Assembly: GCA_003030745.1 (NCBI GenBank)
Contig: PYVG01000048.1
Location: 1-5,297 of the forward strand
Direction of reading: 5' to 3'
Source of the DNA: Pseudidiomarina aestuarii
Lineage (GTDB): Bacteria; Pseudomonadota; Gammaproteobacteria; Enterobacterales; Alteromonadaceae
Length of the DNA: 5,297 nt
Shown one piece after another: positions 1 to 5,297 of the stretch (positions are counted from its first letter, which is position 1; every line of letters starts with the position of its first letter). The translations under genes were made by a program, and so were the position numbers. The notes under the pieces were generated by a model, which was given only the letters and a program-made list of their open reading frames with translations, did no database searches and had not been told where the DNA came from.

Positions 1-296
1 TCGTGCCTATCCGGACTACACACCACTGCTCATCGGCTTAGCTATTGGTGCTTATGGTTTGACGCAAGCAGCACTGCAAATTCCCGCTGGTCTGCTATCT
101 GATCGCATCGGGCGACGCCCCGTGATTATTGGTGGGCTGTTGATTTTCGCTGCCGGTAGCATGATTGCAGCGACCGCCGATACACTCACGGGCGTCGTGA
201 TTGGCCGCGCGTTGCAGGGGTGTGGCGCTATTGCGGCAGCTATTTTGGCATTAGCTGCCGATGTCTCACGTGAGTCCCAGCGCCCGAAAGTCATGG
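1..296 (+). pseudogene. MFS transporter (YajR-like), internal fragment in inverted orientation
   Basis: Read from position 2, this stretch encodes RAYPDYTPLL, then a hydrophobic helix (IGLAIGAYGLTQAALQIPAG). Next comes the MFS motif A loop LLSDRIGRRP, and two more hydrophobic stretches that include GRALQGCGAIAAA and end at RPKVMA. This is the TM2 to TM4 region of a major facilitator transporter and resembles E. coli YajR by recall. There is no start codon in the right place, because the preceding ~43 residues are encoded on the opposite strand at 424-297. After about position 298 the plus frame runs into unrelated residues (NSNHRHDQKQP) and stops at 335-337. The fragment therefore cannot be expressed as an MFS protein in this arrangement. 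Family membership is confident. Whether the break is biological or an assembly artefact is not decided by the sequence. Confidence 0.85.
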
Positions 297-300
297 CCAT
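293..300. other. Inversion junction at an 8-bp palindrome
   Basis: ATGGCCAT reads the same on both strands and is centred between 296 and 297. MFS coding sequence approaches this point from the left on the plus strand (RPKVMA) and from the right on the minus strand (MPVIAIYG). It is therefore the breakpoint where the gene changes polarity. A microhomology of a few bases at an inverted join is typical of template-switch events, in vivo or during DNA amplification. Confidence 0.8.
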
Positions 301-424
301 AAATAGCAATCACCGGCATGATCAAAAACAGCCCTAACATCCGTAACCCAAAGACAGTCGCGAGCGCTCCCGCTGCTCGCCGCTCGAGTGGAGTTAGGTG
401 TTGTTCTGATTGGGTTCGGGACAT
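297..424 (-). pseudogene. MFS transporter (YajR-like), N-terminal fragment, divergent from uvrA
   Basis: On the minus strand an ATG at 424-422 opens [19 protein letters not shown], followed by a first membrane helix (ALATVFGLRMLGLFLIMPVIAIYG). The TPLERRA...LRMLG..M.LPV pattern is the usual N-terminus of YajR-like major facilitator transporters. After codon 43 (Gly) the frame enters antisense of the inverted piece (HDFRALGLT) and stops at 268-266. A weak ribosome binding site (GTGAG, 435-431) lies six bases upstream, and an extended -10 promoter at 467-459. In Pseudomonas-type genomes an MFS gene sits divergent from uvrA and is followed by ssb, so this piece appears to be in the native orientation. 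Joined to bases 1-296 read forward, it gives a continuous ~141-residue MFS N-terminal region. The upstream in-frame extension to 598 is rejected because it overlaps uvrA and has no family match. Confidence 0.85.
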
Positions 425-458
425 GCCATGCTCACTACGCTGGAAAAAATCGTTGGTG

Positions 459-467
459 ATTGTACCA
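459..467 (-). promoter_or_regulatory. Putative extended -10 promoter for the MFS gene
   Basis: Read on the minus strand, bases 467-459 are TGGTACAAT. This is an extended -10 element (TGn) followed by TACAAT, which matches TATAAT at five of six positions. No good -35 hexamer lies 17 bases upstream, which is tolerable for extended -10 promoters. Transcription would start near 452 and give a leader of about 28 bases before the MFS ATG. This is a motif call only. Confidence 0.45.
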
Positions 468-490
468 GAACCAACCGTCTGTGCGATAAT
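460..490 (+). promoter_or_regulatory. Putative uvrA promoter (extended -10)
   Basis: TGCGATAAT at 482-490 is an extended -10 (TGn plus GATAAT, five of six to consensus). The nearest -35-like hexamer is TTGTAC at 460-465, with a long 19-base spacer, so the extended -10 probably carries recognition. The predicted start near 497 leaves a leader of roughly 48 bases before the uvrA ATG. The -35 region coincides with the -10 of the divergent MFS promoter, so RNA polymerase may not be able to occupy both at once. I found no LexA box CTGT-N8-ACAG here, only a CTGT half-site at 479-482. Confidence 0.4.
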
Positions 491-508
491 GCTCGTTTGT
501 TTTGCAAC

Positions 509-526
509 GGGTTCTCGCTTGAACCC
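509..526 (+). promoter_or_regulatory. Small inverted repeat in the uvrA leader
   Basis: GGGTTC (509-514) and GAACCC (521-526) form a perfect six-base stem with a six-base loop. The stem ends two bases before the uvrA Shine-Dalgarno sequence. In RNA it could be a leader hairpin, and in DNA a protein-binding dyad. The half-site order is GTTC then GAAC, the reverse of the Gram-positive LexA box GAAC-N4-GTTC. It could be chance, because a six-base stem in a 120-base region is not rare. Confidence 0.3.
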
Positions 527-528
527 TC

Positions 529-534
529 GGAGAG
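529..534 (+). promoter_or_regulatory. uvrA ribosome binding site
   Basis: GGAGAG lies ten bases upstream of the ATG at 545. It supports that start over the in-frame ATG at 410, which would add 45 residues with no resemblance to the UvrA N-terminus. Confidence 0.7.
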
Positions 535-544
535 AAGTCTGACT

Positions 545-3385
545 ATGGATAAAATTGAAGTACGCGGTGCCCGCACGCACAACCTGAAAAACATCCACGT
601 CACTATTCCACGCGATAAATTAGTCGTTATTACCGGCCTCTCAGGCTCCGGAAAATCGTCACTCGCTTTTGATACTTTGTATGCCGAGGGCCAGCGCCGC
701 TACGTTGAATCATTGTCTGCGTATGCGCGCCAATTCTTATCGCTGATGGAGAAACCAGACGTTGATGGTATTGAAGGCTTGTCGCCCGCTATTTCCATTG
801 AACAAAAGTCGACTTCACATAACCCGCGTTCAACCGTGGGCACCATTACCGAAATTTATGACTACCTGCGCTTGATGTTCGCGCGGGTTGGCGAACCCCG
901 TTGCCCGACACATGATGTCGCGTTAGCTGCGCAAACCATTTCGCAGATGGTCGATCAGGTCATTGCCATGCCCGAGGGCGAGAAGCTCATGATCTTGGCG
1001 CCGATTATTCAAGACCGCAAAGGTGAGCACACCAAAGTACTTGAGAACCTCGCGGCGCAGGGTTTCATTCGCGCACGTATTGATGGCGAGCTCTGCGACC
1101 TCAGCGATCCACCCAAACTGGAACTCCAGAAAAAGCACACTATCGAAGTAGTCGTGGACCGGATTAAAGTTCGCGAAGGACTGGAGTTGCGCCTCGCCGA
1201 GTCTTTTGAAACCGCGTTGGAACTGAGCGGCGGCACCGCTATTGTGGCGCCAATGGATGCTGACTCGAAGCTGGTTAACATGATTTTCTCGGCTAACTTC
1301 GCTTGCCCACATTGCGGCTACAGCATGCAAGAACTCGAGCCGCGGTTGTTCTCATTTAATAATCCAGCCGGTGCGTGTGGCAGTTGTGATGGTCTCGGTA
1401 TTGAGCAATTCTTTGACCCAGAACGCGTAGTCACGAATGCCGAACTGAGTTTGACTGGCGGTGCGATTCGCGGCTGGGACAAGCGCAATTTCTTCTATTA
1501 CCAAATGCTGCAGTCACTCGCGAAGCACTATAAATTTGATCTGAACAAGCCGTTTGAAACGCTCACCGATGATCAGCGGCAAGCCATCTTATTCGGCAGT
1601 GGTCGCGATGAAATTGAATTCGTTTATATGAACGACCGCGGTGATCGCGTGGTTCGTCGCCATGCATTTGAAGGCATTATCCCGAATATGCAACGCCGCT
1701 ATCGTGAAACCGATTCACAAGCGGTGCGCGATGAGCTGGCGAAGTATCTCGCTTCACAACCATGTAAAAGTTGTGGTGGTGCACGTTTACGTGAAGAAGC
1801 GCGGCATGTGTTTGTCGAGAATACGACACTGCCACAAGTAGTCGACCGCTCTATTGGCGATGCGTTGGAGTTCTTCCAGACGCTGCAATTAGATGGTCAG
1901 CGCGCCAAAATTGCTGAGAAAATCCTGAAGGAAATTAACGATCGCCTCGGCTTCTTAGTGAATGTCGGTCTGAATTATCTGAGCCTATCGCGCAGTGCGG
2001 AGACACTCTCGGGTGGAGAAGCGCAACGTATCCGCTTAGCATCACAAATTGGTGCGGGTTTGGTCGGCGTGATGTATGTACTGGATGAGCCCTCTATTGG
2101 CTTACACCAACGTGACAACGAACGATTACTGAAAACACTGACGCATTTGCGCGATCTCGGCAATACCGTCATTGTGGTCGAACACGACGAGGATGCGATA
2201 CGAGCCGCTGACCATGTTATCGACATTGGTCCTGGTGCTGGTGTGCATGGTGGCCAAATTGTCGCACAGGGGCGCTATGAGGACATCCTCGATGCCGAAG
2301 GTTCATTGACGGCTGACTATTTGTCAGGACGTAAGGCTATCGCCATTCCTGAGCAGCGTCATAAGCCGGGTAAGCAATGGCTGACCTTGTCGGGTGCCAC
2401 AGGCAATAACCTCAAGGACGTTGAAGTGAAACTTCCGATTGGTTTGATGACCTGTGTCACTGGCGTTTCCGGCTCAGGAAAGTCGACCCTGATCAACGAT
2501 ACGCTCTTCCGTATCGCGCATCGTGAATTGAATAAGGCAACAGTAACGGAGCCGGCACCGTACAAGAAAATTGATGGCATGCAGTTCTTGGATAAAGTGG
2601 TGGATATCGACCAATCACCGATTGGCCGTACGCCGCGCTCGAATCCTGCCACCTACACCGGTATCTTCACCCCAATTCGCGAACTCTTTGCGGGCACTGA
2701 AGAAGCGCGCTCACGTGGCTACAAGGTTGGACGTTTTAGTTTCAACGTCCGCGGCGGACGCTGCGAGGCCTGCCAAGGCGACGGCATGATCAAAGTAGAG
2801 ATGCACTTCTTACCTGACGTGTATGTGCCGTGTGATGTCTGTAAAGGCAAACGCTACAATCGTGAAACCTTGGAGATTCGTTATAAGGGTAAAAGCATTC
2901 ACGAAGTTTTAGAAATGACAGTGGAAGATGCACACGAGTTCTTTGCGCCTGTACCTGCTATTGCGCGCAAATTGCAGACGCTGATGGATGTTGGTCTCAG
3001 CTACATTCGTTTGGGCCAATCAGCCACAACGTTATCAGGTGGTGAAGCACAACGCGTGAAGCTCTCGCGTGAGCTGTCCAAACGTGACACGGGCAAAACT
3101 CTTTATATTCTGGATGAGCCGACTACCGGTCTGCATTTCCACGATATTCAGCAACTGCTCGCGGTATTGCACCGTTTACGTGACCACGGCAACACCATTG
3201 TCATTATCGAGCATAACCTTGATGTGATAAAAACCGCAGATTGGATCATCGATTTAGGTCCGGAAGGCGGCGGTGGTGGCGGTGAGATTTTGACCGCAGG
3301 TGCGCCAGAAGATATTGTGACTTGTGAGCGTTCGCATACGGCACGCTTCTTAAAGCCATTATTAGCCAAGTCTGCAAAAGGATAG
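545..3385 (+). CDS. uvrA: UvrABC excinuclease subunit A (UvrA)
   Basis: UvrA is the DNA-damage recognition ATPase of nucleotide excision repair. It acts in the cytoplasm as a dimer that loads UvrB at lesions. The protein has 946 residues (E. coli: 940) and starts with the typical [17 protein letters not shown]. It has two ABC ATPase modules. The first has Walker A GLSGSGKS (31-38, Lys37), signature LSGGE (488-492) and Walker B LDEPS (513-517). The second has Walker [10 protein letters not shown] (640-648, Lys646), signature LSGGE (830-834) and Walker B LDEPT (from 856). Three zinc modules are visible: CPHC/CGSC (Cys254, 257, 278, 281), a CKSC pair (Cys407, 410) and CEAC/CDVC (Cys740, 743, 763, 766), the last being the DNA-binding zinc finger. 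The C-terminal glycine run PEGGGGGGE is normal for the family. No frameshift or missing key residue was found. SOS control through LexA, known in E. coli, is not supported here because no canonical box is seen. It is followed one base later by glsB. Confidence 0.98.
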   Translation: MDKIEVRGARTHNLKNIHVTIPRDKLVVITGLSGSGKSSLAFDTLYAEGQRRYVESLSAYARQFLSLMEKPDVDGIEGLSPAISIEQKSTSHNPRSTVGTITEIYDYLRLMFARVGEPRCPTHDVALAAQTISQMVDQVIAMPEGEKLMILAPIIQDRKGEHTKVLENLAAQGFIRARIDGELCDLSDPPKLELQKKHTIEVVVDRIKVREGLELRLAESFETALELSGGTAIVAPMDADSKLVNMIFSANFACPHCGYSMQELEPRLFSFNNPAGACGSCDGLGIEQFFDPERVVTNAELSLTGGAIRGWDKRNFFYYQMLQSLAKHYKFDLNKPFETLTDDQRQAILFGSGRDEIEFVYMNDRGDRVVRRHAFEGIIPNMQRRYRETDSQAVRDELAKYLASQPCKSCGGARLREEARHVFVENTTLPQVVDRSIGDALEFFQTLQLDGQRAKIAEKILKEINDRLGFLVNVGLNYLSLSRSAETLSGGEAQRIRLASQIGAGLVGVMYVLDEPSIGLHQRDNERLLKTLTHLRDLGNTVIVVEHDEDAIRAADHVIDIGPGAGVHGGQIVAQGRYEDILDAEGSLTADYLSGRKAIAIPEQRHKPGKQWLTLSGATGNNLKDVEVKLPIGLMTCVTGVSGSGKSTLINDTLFRIAHRELNKATVTEPAPYKKIDGMQFLDKVVDIDQSPIGRTPRSNPATYTGIFTPIRELFAGTEEARSRGYKVGRFSFNVRGGRCEACQGDGMIKVEMHFLPDVYVPCDVCKGKRYNRETLEIRYKGKSIHEVLEMTVEDAHEFFAPVPAIARKLQTLMDVGLSYIRLGQSATTLSGGEAQRVKLSRELSKRDTGKTLYILDEPTTGLHFHDIQQLLAVLHRLRDHGNTIVIIEHNLDVIKTADWIIDLGPEGGGGGGEILTAGAPEDIVTCERSHTARFLKPLLAKSAKG
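3378..3382 (+). promoter_or_regulatory. glsB ribosome binding site inside the uvrA 3' end
   Basis: AAGGA sits in the last codons of uvrA, four bases before the glsB ATG at 3387. The spacing is on the short side. Overlap of the site with the upstream reading frame suggests translational coupling with uvrA. Confidence 0.6.
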
Positions 3386-3386
3386 A

Positions 3387-4343
3387 ATGACCAACGATGT
3401 GATCAGCGGCGGGCAGCCTATTCATGCTCCCGATAACCTACAGCCTTTGCTGGAGTCGATTCTTCAGCAAGCGCTCACGGTGAACGATGGTAAAGTTGCT
3501 GATTACATTCCTGCCCTTGCCGAAGTGAAATCCGATTACTGCGCATTAACCGTGGCAACGCTGGATGGCAATGTGATTTCAGTCGGTGACGCGGATAAAG
3601 CGTTCTCCATTCAGTCGATCTCGAAAGTGTTTGGACTCATGTTAGCCATGGAACGCGTGGGCGACTCACTGTGGGAGCGAGTGCAAATGGAGCCTTCCGG
3701 GCAACCCTTTAACTCGATTGTGCAGCTCGAATGGGAACAAGGAATTCCGCGTAACCCGATGATTAACGCAGGCGCGATTCTGATCAGCGACGTGCTGGTG
3801 AGTCATTACTCTGCTAGTAAATCAGCATTATTGAGCATGGTGCGCGGACTCTGCGGCAGTGAAGAGGTGTACGTCGATTATCGCGTGCATGAATCGGAAC
3901 GCGAGCACGGTGCCAGAAACTCGGCTCTCGCCTACCTGATGAAGAGCTTCAACAACATTGAGTCTGACGTTGAAGAAGTCCTCGACCACTATTTTTGGCA
4001 ATGCGCGTTGACCATGTCGACCGAACAATTGGCGCGTAGCATGGCATTTTTGGCGAACCGCGGTAAGTGCCCACACAGCGGACGTCAAATAACCTCCCAT
4101 CGTGATTCGCAACGCATTAATGCATTACTCAGTACGAGCGGTATGTACGACCAATCTGGACAGTTTGCCTTCACCGTCGGATTGCCGGCGAAGAGTGGCG
4201 TTGGCGGTGGTATTATCGCGATTGTGCCAGACTACGGCGTGATCGCCGCCTGGAGCCCACCACTGAATAGTTACGGCAACTCCGCCCGTGGGATGTTTAT
4301 GATTCGTGAACTGGCGAACAAGCTGGGGCTGAGTGTGTACTAA
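3387..4343 (+). CDS. glsB: Serine-type glutaminase (GlsB/YneH family)
   Basis: It hydrolyses L-glutamine to L-glutamate and ammonia in the cytoplasm. The 318-residue protein belongs to the beta-lactamase-fold glutaminases. The SxxK motif is S77-I-S-K80, with Ser77 the nucleophile and Lys80 the general base. Substrate-contact residues known for the E. coli enzyme align here as Asn127 (in PRNPMINAGA), Glu171, Asn178 (in RNSA), Tyr202, Tyr254 (in SGMYDQSGQFA) and Val272 (in GLPAKSGVGGG). All are present. Length is close to E. coli GlsB (308), with about eleven extra N-terminal residues, one internal residue fewer and the same -LG.SVY ending. The gene starts one base after the uvrA stop, so it is probably cotranscribed with uvrA. 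I see no promoter of its own, although one inside uvrA cannot be excluded. The paralogous type GlsA (YbaS), used in E. coli acid resistance, is a possible alternative name, but the motifs and ending fit GlsB better. Confidence 0.95.
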   Translation: MTNDVISGGQPIHAPDNLQPLLESILQQALTVNDGKVADYIPALAEVKSDYCALTVATLDGNVISVGDADKAFSIQSISKVFGLMLAMERVGDSLWERVQMEPSGQPFNSIVQLEWEQGIPRNPMINAGAILISDVLVSHYSASKSALLSMVRGLCGSEEVYVDYRVHESEREHGARNSALAYLMKSFNNIESDVEEVLDHYFWQCALTMSTEQLARSMAFLANRGKCPHSGRQITSHRDSQRINALLSTSGMYDQSGQFAFTVGLPAKSGVGGGIIAIVPDYGVIAAWSPPLNSYGNSARGMFMIRELANKLGLSVY

Positions 4344-4349
4344 GTGACG

Positions 4350-4402
4350 GTGAATAGGGAATAGTGAACAGTGAAAAGATAGGGAATAGTGAACAGGTAA
4401 TG
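4350..4402 (+). repeat. Heptanucleotide repeat array 1 (GKRAAYA units)
   Basis: Right after the glsB stop, seven-base units run in order: GTGAATA (4350), GGGAATA (4357), GTGAACA (4364), GTGAAAA (4371). A four-base slip, GATA (4378-4381), follows, and then GGGAATA (4382), GTGAACA (4389) and the decayed GGTAATG (4396). A tail, GAAAGAGAC, follows. The units are degenerate but keep a seven-base period except at the slip. The pattern recalls the heptanucleotide STRR repeats of cyanobacteria, though I do not claim common origin. The array is noncoding. Confidence 0.8.
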
Positions 4403-4438
4403 GAAAGAGACTCGGTTCACTGTTTACTGTTCACTATT
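4385..4438. terminator. Long inverted repeat between convergent genes, possible bidirectional terminator
   Basis: AATAGTGAACAG (4385-4396) is perfectly complementary to CTGTTCACTATT (4427-4438), a 12-bp stem with a 30-base loop. An alternative nine-base stem pairs AACAGTGAA (4367-4375) with TTCACTGTT (4416-4424). Both arms derive from oppositely oriented heptad arrays. It lies where transcripts of glsB (plus) and the solute-binding gene (minus) meet. Neither side has a proper T-run after the stem, so a classical intrinsic terminator is doubtful. The hairpin could still protect the mRNA 3' end or be only a by-product of the repeats. Confidence 0.4.
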
Positions 4439-4441
4439 TAC
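4414..4441 (-). repeat. Heptanucleotide repeat array 2, inverted
   Basis: Read on the minus strand from 4441, four units follow each other without gaps: GTAAATA, GTGAACA, GTAAACA, GTGAACC. They are the same family as array 1 in the opposite orientation. The first part overlaps the 3' end of the minus-strand gene and includes its TAA stop (4426-4424). Confidence 0.75.
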
Positions 4442-5164
4442 TGTGATTTTCAGCAACTCGTTGAGATTGAGCTTCTTCAAAAGCTGTTCGAGTTTGCTTG
4501 CCGCTAGTCCCTTCTTTTCGTTGACCACTGCTGCGAGTTCGAAGCGGTCGTAGGGTTCCTTGGCAATCAGTAGTTGTTGTTGGGTCTCTGCTGGAATCAT
4601 GGCTTCGATGTAATCGTCATACAGCATGATCAAATCAAGCCGTTTGTTTAGTAGCATTTTCAGATTCGTACTGTGCGAATGCGAGAGATAGATACCGTAT
4701 TCATTTTCCAACACGCCATTGTCGGTAATATTCCCCGCAAAGGGATAATGGTATCCGACTAGGCCACCAAACTTGAGTCCAGTCTGGGTGAAAAATGATT
4801 GATCACGATCTGGTTCTTTCAACGCGACAAAACGTTCATATCCAAGTTTAATCGGTTGTGTTGTTGCCACCGCATAATCCGCTTTCTCGGCCCAACCCCA
4901 CTTTTTATCTTCGAATAGAATTAGGCTGCAGCAGCCCTCCGCACTCAATGCATCATATCGCGCATTCGGTGCCACATGCTGCAGGACAAATTCATACTCG
5001 TCTTGCTCCGCATTCAATGCCGCTATTAACTGACCGCTCATATGATTCGCGGTGTTCTCAGAAAAGTACGGAGGAAACTCATAGGCAGCGACATAGATGG
5101 TCTGCTGAGCAGCCACAGTCATAGACACAACAAACAGAAATAATGGAGTTATGCGCTTAATCAC
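4424..5164 (-). CDS. Periplasmic solute-binding-like protein (SBP_bac_3 type), orphan
   Basis: The 246-residue product starts with a Sec signal peptide: MIKR, a hydrophobic core ITPLFLFVVSMTVAA, and probable cleavage after Ala19 before QQ. The mature part opens with a beta strand and YEFPPYFS (28-35). It continues with a RYDALSAEG..SLILFEDKKWGW region and a GLVGYHYPF segment, then NLKMLLNKRLDLIMLYDDYIEAMI near the C-terminus. This arrangement is typical of family 3 extracellular solute-binding domains, which bind amino acids or similar small ligands in the periplasm. The ligand cannot be inferred. No permease or ATPase gene is adjacent, so it is either an orphan binding protein or a sensor-like stand-alone domain. 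The start is GTG (5164-5162), chosen because it gives the full signal peptide. No Shine-Dalgarno sequence is visible upstream. Adjacent cysteines (78-79) lie in the mature region. The last residues, TVNSEQ, are encoded by heptad repeat array 2. Confidence 0.75.
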   Translation of the reverse strand: MIKRITPLFLFVVSMTVAAQQTIYVAAYEFPPYFSENTANHMSGQLIAALNAEQDEYEFVLQHVAPNARYDALSAEGCCSLILFEDKKWGWAEKADYAVATTQPIKLGYERFVALKEPDRDQSFFTQTGLKFGGLVGYHYPFAGNITDNGVLENEYGIYLSHSHSTNLKMLLNKRLDLIMLYDDYIEAMIPAETQQQLLIAKEPYDRFELAAVVNEKKGLAASKLEQLLKKLNLNELLKITVNSEQ

Positions 5165-5198
5165 TATAGAGATGTAAATTTTATGTGGTTATTTAGCT

Positions 5199-5227
5199 AT
5201 AGTCGAATGAAGCCAAGATGATGTCAA
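5199..5227 (-). promoter_or_regulatory. Putative promoter of the solute-binding gene
   Basis: On the minus strand a perfect -35 hexamer TTGACA (5227-5222) is followed after 17 bases by GACTAT (5204-5199), a weak -10 with three matches. TATAGC (5201-5196) is a better hexamer but has a 20-base spacer. The start would fall near 5190 and leave a short, AT-rich leader without a ribosome binding site. Confidence 0.4.
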
Positions 5228-5237
5228 CCTTTTTGAC
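5223..5237. promoter_or_regulatory. Short dyad overlapping the -35 region
   Basis: GTCAA (5223-5227) and TTGAC (5233-5237) are inverted copies separated by five bases. They overlap the TTGACA -35 of the minus-strand promoter. The dyad also places a TTGACG on the plus strand (5233-5238). It could be an operator or a coincidence of two -35-like hexamers. Confidence 0.25.
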
Positions 5238-5244
5238 GACCGGA

Positions 5245-5272
5245 GTGAAAAGTGAATAGGGAACAGGGAATA
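5245..5272 (+). repeat. Heptanucleotide repeat array 3
   Basis: Four gap-free units: GTGAAAA, GTGAATA, GGGAACA, GGGAATA, then a tail GAAAGACC. The array shares GTGAATAGGGAA exactly with array 1 (5252-5263 and 4350-4361). Its end plus tail matches array 1 at 12 of 14 bases (5265-5278 and 4395-4408). It lies upstream of the minus-strand gene, in the same orientation as array 1. The remaining bases to 5297 are A-rich and show no gene. Confidence 0.75.
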
Positions 5273-5297
5273 GAAAGACCAAACACAAAAAAGCCAA

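Noticed and set aside
1..296. Site-specific, phase-variable invertible segment as the firm explanation for the MFS break
   Set aside because: No long terminal inverted repeats and no invertase gene are visible. Only an 8-bp palindrome and a short imperfect match exist, so it is kept as one option and not called as a feature.
479..494. Possible LexA box (CTGT at 479-482)
   Set aside because: The second half eight bases later is GCTC, not ACAG, so only a half-site is present.
410..544. In-frame upstream extension of uvrA starting at ATG 410
   Set aside because: The extra 45 residues do not resemble UvrA, there is no ribosome binding site for 410, and the ATG at 545 gives the canonical N-terminus with a GGAGAG site.
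425..598. In-frame upstream extension of the minus-strand MFS fragment to 598
   Set aside because: It overlaps the start of uvrA and its promoter and has no transporter features. ATG 424 fits the family N-terminus.
923..1330. Long minus-strand open frame (135 codons) antisense to uvrA, and similar antisense or alternate frames elsewhere in uvrA and glsB
   Set aside because: They lie inside strongly conserved coding sequence, show no domain-like pattern and have no convincing start signals. They are shadows.
3280..3300. Glycine-coding GGC/GGT run near the uvrA C-terminus, resembling a slippage or microsatellite tract
   Set aside because: A glycine-rich segment after LGPEGG is a normal UvrA feature, and the frame is intact.
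4858..5124. Plus-strand open frame of 88 codons opposite the solute-binding gene
   Set aside because: It is antisense to a frame with a clear signal peptide and domain pattern. Its own product is low-complexity, rich in His, Pro and Ser, and resembles no family.
5285..5297. A-rich run followed by GCCAA, possibly the left arm of an intrinsic terminator
   Set aside because: The matching right arm would lie beyond the window, so it cannot be supported.

Overview
The window looks like ordinary chromosomal DNA from a gammaproteobacterium. The evidence is a 946-residue UvrA whose key residues sit at the same or nearly the same numbers as in E. coli, an MFS gene divergent from uvrA as in Pseudomonas-type uvrA-MFS-ssb neighbourhoods, a GlsB/YneH-type glutaminase and a single-gene periplasmic solute-binding protein. 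An Alteromonadales-like marine lineage is a reasonable guess, but I cannot prove the genus.

Layout. Positions 1-424 hold the N-terminal part of one YajR-like MFS transporter in two pieces of opposite polarity. Codons 1-43 lie on the minus strand (424 down to about 297). The next ~98 codons lie on the plus strand (1 to about 296). The switch occurs at the palindrome ATGGCCAT (293-300). Position 1 is the base expected directly after position 297 in the intact gene. This is either a real inversion or, more probably, a fold-back chimera at a contig end. Positions 425-544 form a short divergent control region with overlapping extended -10 promoters, a small hairpin in the uvrA leader and a clear uvrA ribosome binding site.

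uvrA (545-3385) is complete. glsB (3387-4343) starts one base after the uvrA stop, with its ribosome binding site inside the uvrA 3' end, so the two are probably cotranscribed. A minus-strand gene for a secreted solute-binding-like protein (4424-5164) converges on glsB. It has a GTG start, a signal peptide and no adjacent permease or ATPase genes. Degenerate heptanucleotide repeats of the form GKRAAYA flank it: a plus-oriented array and an inverted array between glsB and its 3' end (4350-4441), and a plus-oriented array upstream of it (5245-5272). The inverted array runs into the 3' end of the gene and encodes its last residues.

How the genes relate: UvrA is the damage sensor of nucleotide excision repair. 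GlsB makes glutamate and ammonia from glutamine and may feed glutamate pools or acid tolerance. No shared pathway is evident beyond likely cotranscription. I see no tRNA, rRNA, CRISPR array, transposase or phage gene, and no convincing new multi-gene system. The points most worth a second look are the inverted MFS segment and the heptad repeat family.
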